Source: Bacillus sp. THAF10 (GTDB lineage: Bacteria > Bacillota > Bacilli > Bacillales > Bacillaceae_I). Taken from it: a DNA stretch of 64,000 nucleotides. Shown in pieces: positions 1 through 9,873 of the stretch. Under the pieces are notes generated by a model. The model was not told the DNA's origin and searched no databases. It saw nothing but the letters and a program-made list of their open reading frames with translations. Position 1 is the first letter of the stretch. Each line of letters opens with the position of its first letter. The translations under genes were made by a program, and so were the position numbers. The DNA lies in NCBI RefSeq assembly GCF_009363695.1, contig NZ_CP045403.1:1902001-1966000 (forward strand), in the 5' to 3' direction.

Positions 1-161
1 TAGACTTACATTTACAAGTAGATAGAAGAGCACGCGGACTAGGAAGTTTACTTTCTGAAGCTTTAAATATGGATGAAACTTTTGTTAAGCTTCGAGTAAC
101 CACACAAGATTTACATGGGTTCAAGCAGCAATTAGAACAAACAATTCAAAGATATAGCTAA
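1..161 (+). CDS. C-terminal fragment of an unidentified protein, cut by the window edge
   Basis: An open frame enters from the left edge and stops at TAA 159-161, leaving about 52 residues. The tail is charged and looks helical (RRARGLGSLLSEAL, then a Q- and L-rich segment). I do not recognise the family and cannot assign a function from this piece. A strong terminator starts 26 bases later, so this is the last gene of its transcript. Confidence 0.6.
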   Translation, partial: DLHLQVDRRARGLGSLLSEALNMDETFVKLRVTTQDLHGFKQQLEQTIQRYS

Positions 162-186
162 AGGGTCTCGTTTTATCCCTTTTTAG

Positions 187-216
187 CCTCAACATGGAAG
201 GATGTTGGGGTTTTTT
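187..216 (+). terminator. Intrinsic terminator of the leftmost gene
   Basis: A 9 bp stem (CCTCAACAT, 187-195, with ATGTTGGGG, 202-210, one G-U pair) is followed by six T. Confidence 0.85.
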
Positions 217-433
217 CATGGATTTAAAGTGAAATTTAGGGCTGGTTGGGGACTGGAGGAGCTGGCGAGATGATTTATAAGCGACTTTTTCATTTTATCG
301 TCCAATAGAAGTAATATAAAGACCATTCGACATTAAGCGAGTTTTTTTACGATGTGCCATACGTTTAGTTGTATTTTTGCTATGATTCCAGTAAACTGAA
401 AATTCAATAGATTCATAGAATGGGAGTGTTAAA

Positions 434-1009
434 ATGACCATAATCGGATTTATTAGACACGGTACAACTGTTTGGAATAAAGAGAGAAGAGCACAAGGTA
501 GCTCAGATATTCCTCTTGATTCTGATGGCATTCACGACGCTGAACGTCTAGCGAAGCGGATGGAAAATGAAGACTGGGATTATATATATTCTAGCGACTT
601 AAAGCGGGCAAAACAAACAGCAAAAATCGTTGCAAAGCGGATGAATGTTAAAGAAGCAACCCTTGACAGCAGAATCCGAGAGGTCAATGGTGGCCAAATA
701 GAAGGCACAACGGAAACGGAGCGGTTGGAAAAATGGGGAGAGAAATGGCGGGAGATGGACTTGGGCATAGAGTCAAAGGAAATGGTCTTAAAGCGTGCAC
801 ACTCCTTTTTGGAAGATTTAACAACCAAGCATCCAAATAAAAAAGTACTTGTCGTCAGCCATGGCTCCTTCATTCGGCATATATTAAGAGACTTAGTAAA
901 AGATTTGAAAATGGAGACGCATCTTGAAAATACTTCTGTCACTACTATTAATGTAAGAGAAGGTATTTGGGAATGCGAAGTATATAATTGTACCAAACAC
1001 CTTACGTAG
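434..1009 (+). CDS. Histidine phosphatase family protein (phosphoglycerate mutase-like)
   Basis: This 191-residue protein belongs to the histidine phosphatase superfamily, cytoplasmic enzymes that form a phospho-histidine intermediate. The N-terminal RHG motif (FIRHGTTVWN, residues 7-16) carries the nucleophilic His, and the second catalytic His lies in VVSHGSFIRH near residue 142. The length is that of small broad-specificity bacterial members such as PhoE/YhfR rather than glycolytic mutases (about 230-250). The ATG follows a GGGAG site at normal spacing. It is probably monocistronic, because a separate promoter precedes the next gene. The natural substrate cannot be read from the sequence. 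Confidence 0.85.
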   Translation: MTIIGFIRHGTTVWNKERRAQGSSDIPLDSDGIHDAERLAKRMENEDWDYIYSSDLKRAKQTAKIVAKRMNVKEATLDSRIREVNGGQIEGTTETERLEKWGEKWREMDLGIESKEMVLKRAHSFLEDLTTKHPNKKVLVVSHGSFIRHILRDLVKDLKMETHLENTSVTTINVREGIWECEVYNCTKHLT

Positions 1010-1031
1010 GATAAGTAAAATACAAAACAAA

Positions 1032-1060
1032 TTGCAAGGATATTCAGTTTAGTCTATAAT
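1032..1060 (+). promoter_or_regulatory. Sigma-A-type promoter of the VOC-Nudix operon
   Basis: TTGCAA (1032-1037) and a perfect TATAAT (1055-1060) are separated by 17 bp. The gene start at 1095 lies 35 bp beyond the -10 box. Confidence 0.7.
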
Positions 1061-1074
1061 AGAACATGTGTTCG
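1061..1074. promoter_or_regulatory. LexA (SOS) box at the VOC-Nudix promoter
   Basis: AGAACATGTGTTCG matches the known Bacillus LexA consensus CGAACRNRYGTTYC at 12 of 14 positions, including the whole GAAC-N4-GTTC core. It starts directly after the -10 box, over the expected transcription start, where a bound repressor would block initiation. SOS control of the two downstream genes is inferred. Confidence 0.6.
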
Positions 1075-1094
1075 TTAGTGAGGAGAAGTGTTAA

Positions 1095-1523
1095 ATGAAG
1101 GGGATATTACACCACGTAGAGTTATATGTATCAAATCTAGCGGAGTCAAAGATTTTTTGGGGCTGGCTTTTAGAAGAACTAGGTTATACCTCTTACCAAA
1201 GCTGGGACAAAGGCCATAGTTGGAAGCTAAACGACACCTATCTTGTATTTGTCCAAACTGAGGATGAGTACCTTGAGCCTTCTTATCATCGTAAACGTGT
1301 TGGGTTAAATCATCTCGCCTTCCATGTGGAAAGCAGAAGAGAAGTGGACGAATTAACGGAGAAATTGGTGGAAAGAAATATTCCAATTCTATACCAAGAA
1401 AACCATCCTTTTGCAGGAGGAAAAGACTATTATGCAGTGTTTTTTGAAGATCCTGATCGGATAAAAGTGGAACTGGTGGCTCCGTCCCTATTAGAAAGAG
1501 AGGTAATCGATGAAGAAAATTAG
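1095..1523 (+). CDS. VOC (glyoxalase/dioxygenase-fold) family protein
   Basis: The 142 residues form a single VOC domain. It opens with a beta strand carrying the first metal-ligand His (GILHHVELYVSNL, residues 3-15), has a central strand GLNHLAFHVESRREV, and ends with the typical FFEDPDRIKVELVAP strand whose Glu is the usual last ligand. These small VOC proteins bind a divalent metal and act on glutathione or bacillithiol adducts, antibiotics or unknown substrates. Which applies here is not visible. The ATG follows a GAGGAGAAG site. The stop overlaps the next start by 14 bp, so it is translationally coupled to the Nudix gene, and both lie behind a promoter with a LexA-type box. Confidence 0.8.
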   Translation: MKGILHHVELYVSNLAESKIFWGWLLEELGYTSYQSWDKGHSWKLNDTYLVFVQTEDEYLEPSYHRKRVGLNHLAFHVESRREVDELTEKLVERNIPILYQENHPFAGGKDYYAVFFEDPDRIKVELVAPSLLEREVIDEEN

Positions 1524-1977
1524 CCTGTATACGATGTGCTTAATTGTGGATGGAGACAAAATTCTACTTATGAATAGACCAAATGAAAAAGGCTTCCCTG
1601 GATATATTGCTCCAGGAGGAAAACTAGAGTTTCCAGAAAGCCTCACAGAAGGTGCAAAGAGAGAAGTGTTAGAAGAAACAGGCCTTACCGTACATAACCT
1701 TACTTATAAAGGGCTTGACGAATATGTTAATGAAGTGAACCTAGAACGCTATATGGTGTTTAATTACATCACAACCGATTTTGAAGGAGAACTATTAAAG
1801 AATCCCCCAGAAGGAGAGCTGAAATGGGTCTCCTTGGAGGAAGCTCTTACCTTGCCAATGCAATCATGGTTTAGGGAGCGGTTACCTCTCTTTTTTCAGG
1901 ATGGAACTTTTGAAAAACATGTAAGGTGGGATGAAGTTCATAATAGGCCACTAAAAGAAATGGTTACCATGCATTAA
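1510..1977 (+). CDS. Nudix hydrolase, MutT/8-oxo-dGTPase-like
   Basis: This 155-residue Nudix protein carries a complete Nudix box (GX5EX7REUXEEXGU) starting at GGKLEFPESLTEGA and ending in REVLEETGL, residues about 37-60, with the metal-binding Glu residues intact. Family members hydrolyse nucleoside diphosphates linked to another group. The N-terminal layout (LIVDGDKILLMNRP) resembles house-cleaning nucleotide pyrophosphatases such as MutT/YtkD. It overlaps the VOC gene by 14 bp. A pool-cleaning role would suit the LexA-type box upstream, but that is inference, and the real substrate could be another nucleotide or sugar nucleotide. Confidence 0.85.
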   Translation: MKKISLYTMCLIVDGDKILLMNRPNEKGFPGYIAPGGKLEFPESLTEGAKREVLEETGLTVHNLTYKGLDEYVNEVNLERYMVFNYITTDFEGELLKNPPEGELKWVSLEEALTLPMQSWFRERLPLFFQDGTFEKHVRWDEVHNRPLKEMVTMH

Positions 1978-2118
1978 AAAAGGTTTTGCAACCTTTGTTG
2001 CTACTACGTAAAGATAAAATACCTGAAATTAACATTGCTGTCGTGCTTTGTTCTTAGAGGAAGTTTTAAAGCCGACTTTTTTTCTGGTTTAAAGAAACAA
2101 TTTTTTAGAAAAAAACCT

Positions 2119-2145
2119 AAAAAAACACCCGATTAAAATCGGATG
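2119..2145 (-). terminator. Intrinsic terminator of plsY
   Basis: On the minus strand the stem CATCCGATT / AATCGGGTG (2126-2145, one U-G pair) is followed by a run of seven U. Confidence 0.8.
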
Positions 2146-2150
2146 TTTCA

Positions 2151-2756
2151 TTACGATACTTTTTTCTTTTTTAATGTTAGCCAGCTGATTTTTGGCTCTG
2201 TTTTATTTATAATTCTTCCTATGTTTGTTCGATGCTTAAAGATGACGAATGCCGTCAGTAATGAAACAGCGATTATAAGTGGCAAATCTCCATCAAATAA
2301 AACATAAATGGTTGATGCTACACCAGTGAGCATGGAGGATAACGAAACATACTTTGTTAGGAATAAAAATAAGAAGAAACAAAATAGCATAAGACCAAAT
2401 AAAACTGGATTTGCGAATAGTAGTACACCACCGGAAGTAGCAACCGCTTTACCACCTCGGAACTTAGCAAAAACAGGATACACATGACCAACCACTGCAC
2501 ATGCACCAGCAATTAATGGATGAATGTCTGCTGCGAGCAAAAATGGCAAGGAAGCTGCTAGTGTTCCTTTTAAAATATCACAAATGGTGACAATCAAACC
2601 TGCTTTGATCCCAAGTGTTCGAAAGGTGTTCGTTCCTCCGAGGTTCCCGCTTCCGTGTTCCCGGATGTCAATGCCATATCCGATTTTTCCTACAACAAGT
2701 GCAAAAGGGATAGAGCCTAAGATGTATGCGAGGATAATTACTAAAAATTCTATCAT
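2151..2756 (-). CDS. plsY: Acyl-phosphate:glycerol-3-phosphate acyltransferase PlsY
   Basis: PlsY is an integral membrane enzyme that transfers an acyl group from acyl-phosphate to glycerol-3-phosphate, the first committed step of phospholipid synthesis in Gram-positive bacteria. The 201 residues include the hallmark [11 protein letters not shown] and [15 protein letters not shown] motifs near the N terminus and [14 protein letters not shown] (about residues 97-110), which form the active site and phosphate-binding loops, plus five hydrophobic segments. The position immediately before yneT-parE-parC is as in B. subtilis (yneS). It is transcribed divergently from yneT. Confidence 0.95.
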   Translation of the reverse strand: MIEFLVIILAYILGSIPFALVVGKIGYGIDIREHGSGNLGGTNTFRTLGIKAGLIVTICDILKGTLAASLPFLLAADIHPLIAGACAVVGHVYPVFAKFRGGKAVATSGGVLLFANPVLFGLMLFCFFLFLFLTKYVSLSSMLTGVASTIYVLFDGDLPLIIAVSLLTAFVIFKHRTNIGRIINKTEPKISWLTLKKKKVS

Positions 2757-2939
2757 TACATTAACCCCTTTATGTATTTATAGCTACCTTTACTATATGT
2801 TAATTTGGACATGTTGCAAAGGGTTTATTGCAATATTGAAGAATTTTTTAAGAGTAAGTCATAATATCAGGTTGTGAAACCTGAAATAATCGGGTATAAC
2901 AATCAATAATGAAAGATATTTGGAAAGGATGTTGTGAAG

Positions 2940-3353
2940 ATGAGCATGGAGATACCTAGTAGAGAAGAAATCGGAAAGATTTTAAAAAAGAGTAAACGAA
3001 TTGCAGTTGTTGGACTGTCAGCTAACCCAGAAAGAACCTCTTATATGGTTTCAAAAGCAATGCAAGACGCTGGTTACGAAATCATACCAGTTAACCCTAG
3101 TGTAGATAAGGTATTAGGAGTAAAGGCGGTTCCAAGCTTGAAAGATATTGAAGGCCACGTGGATATTGTTAATGTTTTCAGACGTTCAGAGCATCTTTAT
3201 GGAGTGGCAGAGGAGTTTTTAGAAATTGATGCCGATGTTTATTGGGCGCAGCTTGGTTTAGAGGATCAAAAAACGTATGATTTGTTGAAGGATAAAGGTT
3301 ATACTGTAATCATGGATCGTTGTATAAAAGTAGAGCATGCATTAACAAGATAG
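2940..3353 (+). CDS. yneT: CoA-binding domain protein (YneT family)
   Basis: The 137 residues form one Rossmann-type CoA-binding domain. RIAVVGLSANPERTSYMVS near the N terminus is the glycine-containing nucleotide loop, followed by YEIIPVNPSVDKVLG and VDIVNVFRRSEH. Its ligand and role are not established for the family. The order plsY - yneT - parE is conserved with B. subtilis. The ATG at 2940 has a GGAAAGG site 11 bases upstream; an in-frame GTG at 2934 is the alternative. A terminator separates it from parE. Confidence 0.85.
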   Translation: MSMEIPSREEIGKILKKSKRIAVVGLSANPERTSYMVSKAMQDAGYEIIPVNPSVDKVLGVKAVPSLKDIEGHVDIVNVFRRSEHLYGVAEEFLEIDADVYWAQLGLEDQKTYDLLKDKGYTVIMDRCIKVEHALTR

Positions 3354-3362
3354 CTAGAAATG

Positions 3363-3394
3363 TCCTTGTTTTATCATTTAAAACAAGGATTTTT
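3363..3394 (+). terminator. Intrinsic terminator of yneT
   Basis: TCCTTGTTTTA (3363-3373) pairs with TAAAACAAGGA (3379-3389) and is followed by a T run. Confidence 0.85.
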
Positions 3395-3461
3395 TATTCT
3401 TTTCTCGCCTAAATACGAAAATGATATTGGCTATAGTCTGACAACTCATTACAATAGAACA

Positions 3462-3507
3462 TAGACAACGAAAAAATGTATGATAATATATAAACGGATA
3501 ACCGTTT
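3462..3507 (+). promoter_or_regulatory. Putative parE promoter with a downstream palindrome
   Basis: TAGACA (3462-3467) and TAATAT (3484-3489) are 16 bp apart. Directly after lies a perfect 6+4+6 inverted repeat, AAACGG-ATAA-CCGTTT (3492-3507), at the likely transcription start. It resembles an operator, but it is not a GAAC-N4-GTTC LexA box. Confidence 0.4.
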
Positions 3508-3587
3508 GTATAAACGCATATCAGTAGCAAGCACATATACATAGAGATAAGTTTTTTTGCAGTAGCATTGAAAGGGGTATGTTTTTG

Positions 3588-5552
3588 GTGGTAAAAAATA
3601 CGATTGATTATAACGATGATGCGATACAGGTGTTAGAGGGCCTTGAGGCTGTCCGTAAGCGTCCTGGTATGTATATCGGAAGCACAGACTCACGAGGACT
3701 TCACCACTTAGTCTATGAAATCCTTGATAATGCAGTAGATGAAGCATTAGGGGGATTTGGTGATCACATCATTGTGACCATACATAAAGACAACAGCATA
3801 AGCGTAAAGGATAAAGGCCGTGGAATGCCCACTGGAATGCATAAAATGGGAAAACCTACCCCCGAAGTTATTTTAACAGTTTTACATGCAGGTGGAAAAT
3901 TCGGACAAGGTGGTTATAAGACAAGTGGCGGTTTACACGGTGTTGGTGCCTCTGTTGTTAACGCACTTTCGGAATGGTTAGTGGTGACGATTAAGCGTGA
4001 CGGTATCATTTATGAGCAGCGGTTTGCTCATGGTGGGAAACCAACAACAACGCTCGAGAAGATTGGAACAACAAATCAAACTGGTACAACCGTTCATTTT
4101 AAGCCAGACCCAACGATTTTCAGTACCACTACTTATAATTTTGAAACATTATGTGAACGATTGAGAGAATCTGCTTTTCTTTTAAAAGGCTTAAAGATCG
4201 AAATAGTAGATGAAAGAAATAACATAAAAGAAGTTTTCCATTATGAAAGCGGTATTGAAGCTTTTGTGGAATATTTGAATGAAGAAAAGGATTCCTTGCA
4301 CTCAGTTGTGTCGTTTGAAGGCGCACAAAATGGAATTGAAATAGATTTTGCTTTTCAGTTTAACGATGGATACTCAGAAACAATCCTTTCCTTTGTGAAC
4401 AATGTCCGCACAAAGGATGGAGGCACGCATGAATCTGGAGCCAAAACGGCCATGACACGTATTTTTAATGAATACGCTCGAAAAGTGAATTTGCTGAAAG
4501 AAAAAGATAAAAATCTAGATGGATCGGATATACGCGAGGGACTTTCTGCAATTGTATCTGTTCGGATTCCTGAGGAACTTCTCCAGTTTGAAGGACAAAC
4601 AAAAGGAAAGCTTGGGACAAGTGAAGCACGATCTGCTGTAGATAGTGTCGTATCTGAGCATTTGGCCTACTTTTTAGAAGAAAATCCAGAGACAAGCTCC
4701 ATGCTTGTAAAAAAATCTATCAAAGCCTATCAAGCTCGTGAGGCAGCAAGAAAAGCTAGGGAAGATGCTAGAAGCGGCAAAAAGCGTAAGCGCTCCGATG
4801 CCATGTTAAGTGGAAAATTGACCCCTGCTCAGACACGCAATCCTCAAAAAAATGAAATCTATTTAGTAGAGGGTGATTCTGCAGGCGGATCAGCGAAGCA
4901 AGGGCGTGACAGACGCTTTCAAGCTGTACTTCCCCTACGTGGTAAGGTAATTAACACTGAAAAAGCCAAGCTTGCAGATATTTTTAAGAATGAGGAAATT
5001 AATACGATTATCCATGCTATCGGCGGGGGTGTTGGCCCAGATTTCACAGTGGATGACATCAACTACGATAAGATTGTTATCATGACTGACGCAGATACGG
5101 ATGGTGCTCACATTCAGGTGCTGTTGCTGACATTCTTTTACCGTTATATGAAGCCGCTCATTGAAGCAGGTAAGGTCTTTATTGCACTTCCTCCATTGTA
5201 CAAAGTAAGTAAAGGGTCTGGGAAAAAGGAAGTGTTGGAATATGCATGGTCCGATGAAGAGCTGCAGGGAGCTATCAAAAAAATTGGCAAAGGTTACACT
5301 ATCCAGCGCTATAAGGGGCTTGGTGAAATGAATGCCGATCAGCTTTGGGAAACGACGATGAATCCTGACACACGGACGCTTATTCGCGTGCGTATTGATG
5401 ATGCAGCTCGTGCAGAACGCCGTGTCACAACCTTAATGGGAGATAAAGTAGAACCTAGACGAAAATGGATTGAAAGCCATGTGGCATTTGGCTTAGAAGA
5501 AGATCCGAATATTTTAGAAAATGATAACCTTTTGGTCGCTGAGGAGGGATAA
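3588..5552 (+). CDS. parE: DNA topoisomerase IV subunit B (ParE)
   Basis: ParE is the ATPase subunit of topoisomerase IV, which decatenates daughter chromosomes. The N-terminal GHKL ATPase domain shows VRKRPGMYIGST, EILDNAVDEALGG (catalytic Glu and Mg-binding Asn) and GGLHGVGASVVNALS. The TOPRIM region has EIYLVEGDSAGGSAKQGRDR and the acidic MTDADTDGAHI motif. The C terminus reads QRYKGLGEMNADQLWETTM. About 654 residues is normal for the family. Three in-frame starts exist: ATG 3579, TTG 3585 and GTG 3588. The AAAGGGG site (3571-3577) is one base from the ATG, so TTG or GTG is more likely. It is followed after 3 bp by parC. Confidence 0.97.
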   Translation: MVKNTIDYNDDAIQVLEGLEAVRKRPGMYIGSTDSRGLHHLVYEILDNAVDEALGGFGDHIIVTIHKDNSISVKDKGRGMPTGMHKMGKPTPEVILTVLHAGGKFGQGGYKTSGGLHGVGASVVNALSEWLVVTIKRDGIIYEQRFAHGGKPTTTLEKIGTTNQTGTTVHFKPDPTIFSTTTYNFETLCERLRESAFLLKGLKIEIVDERNNIKEVFHYESGIEAFVEYLNEEKDSLHSVVSFEGAQNGIEIDFAFQFNDGYSETILSFVNNVRTKDGGTHESGAKTAMTRIFNEYARKVNLLKEKDKNLDGSDIREGLSAIVSVRIPEELLQFEGQTKGKLGTSEARSAVDSVVSEHLAYFLEENPETSSMLVKKSIKAYQAREAARKAREDARSGKKRKRSDAMLSGKLTPAQTRNPQKNEIYLVEGDSAGGSAKQGRDRRFQAVLPLRGKVINTEKAKLADIFKNEEINTIIHAIGGGVGPDFTVDDINYDKIVIMTDADTDGAHIQVLLLTFFYRYMKPLIEAGKVFIALPPLYKVSKGSGKKEVLEYAWSDEELQGAIKKIGKGYTIQRYKGLGEMNADQLWETTMNPDTRTLIRVRIDDAARAERRVTTLMGDKVEPRRKWIESHVAFGLEEDPNILENDNLLVAEEG

Positions 5553-5555
5553 CAG

Positions 5556-7994
5556 ATGACACAAACAGAGAAATTTCATGACTTACCCCTAGAGGAAGTA
5601 TTAGGCGACCGATTTGGACGTTATAGTAAATATATTATTCAAGAACGTGCCCTACCAGATGCACGAGATGGCTTAAAGCCTGTTCAACGAAGAATTCTGT
5701 ATGCGATGTATGCAGAAGGAAACCTTGCAGATAAACCTTTCCGCAAGTCAGCAAAGACGGTCGGTAATGTTATCGGTAACTTCCATCCACACGGAGATTC
5801 CTCTGTATACGATGCGATGGTTCGTATGAGTCAAGATTGGAAAGTACGTAACATGCTCATTGAAATGCACGGAAACAACGGAAGTATTGACGGCGATCCA
5901 CCTGCAGCAATGCGTTACACGGAGGCACGTCTGTCACCCATAGCTTCTGAGCTTTTACGAGACATTGACAAAAAAACGGTAGAATTTATTCCAAACTTTG
6001 ATGATACTTCACAAGAACCAATAGTATTGCCAGCAATGTACCCAAACCTGTTGGTGAATGGTTCCACGGGGATTTCTGCTGGATACGCAACAGACATTCC
6101 CCCACATCATTTAGGAGAGGTCATAGATGCGACCATTATGCGCATTGATAACCCTGATGTTTCCGTAGATGAATTGATGACCGTAGTTAAAGGCCCAGAC
6201 TTTCCGACCGGTGGGATTATCCAAGGTATAGAAGGCATTAAGAAAGCCTATGAAACTGGAAAAGGCAAAATTATTGTCAGAGGGTTAGCAGAGGTTGAGA
6301 CCATTCGTGGTGGAAAACAGCAAATTGTCATCACAGAAGTCCCATATGAAGTGAACAAAGCAAATCTGGTAAAGAAAATTGATGAACTTCGATTTGATAA
6401 AAAAGTAGATGGCATTGCAGAAGTGCGAGATGAAACAGACCGCACGGGGCTTAGAATTGTCATTGAACTGAAAAAAGAAGCAGACGCAAATGGTATTTTG
6501 CACTACTTATACAAAAATACAGATTTACAGATTACATATAATTTCAATATGGTGGCCATCTATAACAAACGTCCAACATTAATGGGGTTGCCACACTTTT
6601 TAGATGCGTATATTAACCATCAAAAAGAAGTAATCTCCAATCGATCAAGGTACGAATTGGAAAGAGCAAAAGACCGTCAGCATGTTGTAGAAGGCTTGAT
6701 GAAAGCACTTTCTATCCTTGATGAAGTCATTGCAACGATTCGTGCGTCTAAAGATAAACGAGATGCAAAGGATAATTTAATTGCAAAGTTTGATTTTACC
6801 GAGCCACAGGCAGAAGCAATCGTATCCTTACAGCTCTACCGTTTGACTAATACGGATATTACCGCACTTCAAGCAGAATCAGATGAGCTTGCGAAAAAAG
6901 TAGCAGAGCTAGAATCCATCTTAGCAAGTGAGAAGAAGCTATTAACTGTCATCAAAACAGATTTAAAGCGTGTAAAAAAGCTTTACACAAATGACCGCAG
7001 ATCAAAAATTGAAGACCAAATTGAAGAAATAAAAATTAACCTAGAAGTGATGATTCCTTCTGAGGATGTTATTGTGACAGTCACGAAAGATGGCTATGTA
7101 AAACGGACGAGCTTAAGGTCTTACTCTGCTTCAAATGGGCAGGATTTTGGCATGAAGGAAACAGATCGTATCATCGCCAAGCTCGACATCAATACCACGC
7201 AAACCTTGCTCTTATTTACGAATAAAGGAAATTATCTGTATCTCCCAGTACATGAGCTTCCTGATATTCGTTGGAAAGATATGGGGCAGCATGTGGCAAA
7301 CATCGTACCAATAGATCGCGATGAAGTCATTATAAAAGCTATTCCAGTGAGCAATTTTGAAGAACCGAAATATTTGTTGTTTGTTACACGAAATGGCATG
7401 GTAAAGAAAACAGATTTACAAGCATACAAAGCGCAGCGCTACTCCAAACCGTTAATGGCAGTAAACCTAAAGGCAGATGACCAATTAGTGAATGTGTACC
7501 TAACAGAAGGAGCACAAGACATCTTTTTAGCAACAAGACATGGGTATGGACTATGGTTTTCTGAAGAGGAAATTAATGTAGTCGGTGCACGAGCAGCAGG
7601 TGTGAAAGGGATTAACCTAAAGGACAAGGATTATGTGGTGAATGGACTTGTATTTGATAAAGATGCAAAAGCAGTCCTTTTCCTTGCCACACAACGCGGA
7701 GCAGTCAAAAAGATGAAGATTACCGAGTTTGATCGAGGCAGTCGCGCAAAACGTGGACTTGTGATGCTTCGTGAAGTGAAAAATAATCCACATCAAGTAG
7801 CAGCCATTGATCTAGTGGAAGCAGAAAGCAATGTGTACGTTCAATCAGAAAAAGGTACAGTGGAAAAGCTTGCAGCAACCTCTTACCGCAATAACGATCG
7901 CTACTCTAACGGTTCCTTTGTATTAGACCAACAGGACGCTGGAGATGTAAAGGAAATGTGGGTAGAAACCCCAAAAGAAGAAATCAATAAATAA
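5556..7994 (+). CDS. parC: DNA topoisomerase IV subunit A (ParC)
   Basis: ParC carries the DNA cleavage activity of topoisomerase IV and forms an A2B2 complex with ParE. At 812 residues it has the usual length. The quinolone-resistance region GNFHPHGDSSVYDAMVRMSQ is wild type in form (Ser then Val before YDAM), and the catalytic Tyr sits in AAMRYTEARLSP near residue 122. The C-terminal half contains beta-pinwheel repeats such as VTKDGYVKRT, VTRNGMVKKT and ATQRGAVKKM. The start follows GAGGAGGG 3 bp after parE, so the two are translated from one transcript. Confidence 0.97.
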   Translation: MTQTEKFHDLPLEEVLGDRFGRYSKYIIQERALPDARDGLKPVQRRILYAMYAEGNLADKPFRKSAKTVGNVIGNFHPHGDSSVYDAMVRMSQDWKVRNMLIEMHGNNGSIDGDPPAAMRYTEARLSPIASELLRDIDKKTVEFIPNFDDTSQEPIVLPAMYPNLLVNGSTGISAGYATDIPPHHLGEVIDATIMRIDNPDVSVDELMTVVKGPDFPTGGIIQGIEGIKKAYETGKGKIIVRGLAEVETIRGGKQQIVITEVPYEVNKANLVKKIDELRFDKKVDGIAEVRDETDRTGLRIVIELKKEADANGILHYLYKNTDLQITYNFNMVAIYNKRPTLMGLPHFLDAYINHQKEVISNRSRYELERAKDRQHVVEGLMKALSILDEVIATIRASKDKRDAKDNLIAKFDFTEPQAEAIVSLQLYRLTNTDITALQAESDELAKKVAELESILASEKKLLTVIKTDLKRVKKLYTNDRRSKIEDQIEEIKINLEVMIPSEDVIVTVTKDGYVKRTSLRSYSASNGQDFGMKETDRIIAKLDINTTQTLLLFTNKGNYLYLPVHELPDIRWKDMGQHVANIVPIDRDEVIIKAIPVSNFEEPKYLLFVTRNGMVKKTDLQAYKAQRYSKPLMAVNLKADDQLVNVYLTEGAQDIFLATRHGYGLWFSEEEINVVGARAAGVKGINLKDKDYVVNGLVFDKDAKAVLFLATQRGAVKKMKITEFDRGSRAKRGLVMLREVKNNPHQVAAIDLVEAESNVYVQSEKGTVEKLAATSYRNNDRYSNGSFVLDQQDAGDVKEMWVETPKEEINK

Positions 7995-8000
7995 TATCAA

Positions 8001-8031
8001 AAACCGCTTCTCATTGGAGAAGCGGTTTTCT
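8001..8031 (+). terminator. Intrinsic terminator of parEC
   Basis: AAACCGCTTCTC (8001-8012) pairs perfectly with GAGAAGCGGTTT (8017-8028) around a 4 nt loop, followed by a short T run. Confidence 0.9.
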
Positions 8032-8087
8032 TGTCATCAATTCTCTTTTAGGTACATAATAGAATAGAAGGGGAGAGGGGGATATAT

Positions 8088-8986
<899 letters not shown>

Positions 8987-9640
8987 TTAATTTTTTATAA
9001 TTAAAGGTAATTCCGCAAGATCATCTACTATTATATCTGCTTTGACATCTTCCCATTGAAAATCTTTTTTCCAAATTCCTTTCATCCCTACTTTTTGAGC
9101 AGCTTTCACATCATTTTCTGGGTGGTCACCAACAAATATACTTTCATTAGCTGAAACATTCAGCTTCTCCAAGGCTCTTTTAAATATTTGAGAGTCAGGT
9201 TTTTTTATTCCTTCCCATTCAGAAACTAAAATAGTTTGAAAATACTCTTCAATACCTAAAGCCTTTATATTATCCAATTGAAATTGCCCATATCCATTTG
9301 TAATTATTCCTAATATAAGGTTGTTCTTTCTCAAATCTTCTAACATATTTAGTAGATTAGGAAAAGGAACGCAACTATTCTTAAATTCACTTATATAATC
9401 CTGAAGTAAACTTTCCCAGTTAACCCCAATTCCAAATTCATCGACTAATTGTTGATACACTTTATCTTTCCAAACATACCCACGGCAATCTAACTCAATA
9501 AACCTTGTGGTGTATTCCTCTTTTGGTATATGCCCTACCCATTTATTCAATCGCTCATATTGATTATTAATAAACTTCTTAACTGATTCATCTCGGTTTA
9601 GCAAAGTTCCATCTAAATCAAATATGACAGCCTTAATCAT
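8987..9640 (-). CDS. HAD family hydrolase (phosphoglycolate phosphatase-like)
   Basis: The 217-residue haloacid dehalogenase-type phosphatase has all four motifs: DLDGT (FDLDGTLLN, nucleophile Asp8 and acid Asp10), GIITNGYG (motif II Thr), KKPDSQIF (Lys) and VGDHPENDV (acidic motif IV). The helical cap between motifs I and II places it in subclass I. The substrate is unknown. The start at ATG 9640 is chosen because GGGAGAGGA lies 7 bases upstream; a longer in-frame start at 9664 lacks this site. It is the first of nine minus-strand genes in the island. Confidence 0.85.
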   Translation of the reverse strand: MIKAVIFDLDGTLLNRDESVKKFINNQYERLNKWVGHIPKEEYTTRFIELDCRGYVWKDKVYQQLVDEFGIGVNWESLLQDYISEFKNSCVPFPNLLNMLEDLRKNNLILGIITNGYGQFQLDNIKALGIEEYFQTILVSEWEGIKKPDSQIFKRALEKLNVSANESIFVGDHPENDVKAAQKVGMKGIWKKDFQWEDVKADIIVDDLAELPLIIKN

Positions 9641-9820
9641 TTTGCATCCTCTCCCAAGAAACACAATTCTTTTTATTTCTTTAACATTAACCTAATTACC
9701 TTCTCCAAATATCTGTCTCAAATATAATCAAAGCGCTATTATTTATTCATTAATCCTAGTTCTATAAAAATATTCATAAACACGAAATTGAGGCGCAGTG
9801 TTTGTACTACGCAATACAAG

Positions 9821-9855
9821 AAAAAGGACACTTTATATACTCAAGGAAAGCGCCC
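9821..9855 (-). terminator. Intrinsic terminator of the VanZ-family gene
   Basis: On the minus strand GGGCGCTTT (9855-9847) pairs with AAAGTGTCC (9834-9826) with two G-U pairs, followed by U5. Confidence 0.75.
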
Positions 9856-9873
9856 TTTAACAGAACAAAAAAA

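Noticed and set aside
580..996. Long antisense frames inside the phosphatase gene and, similarly, in parC, tctA and tcyP
   Set aside because: They are shadows of well-identified genes with matching family motifs on the other strand.
9730..9770. A sixth copy of the island repeat (GCGCT ... TAATCCTAGTTCTA)
   Set aside because: Only the left half matches and the right arm is missing, so it does not fold; it may be a broken copy but is not counted.
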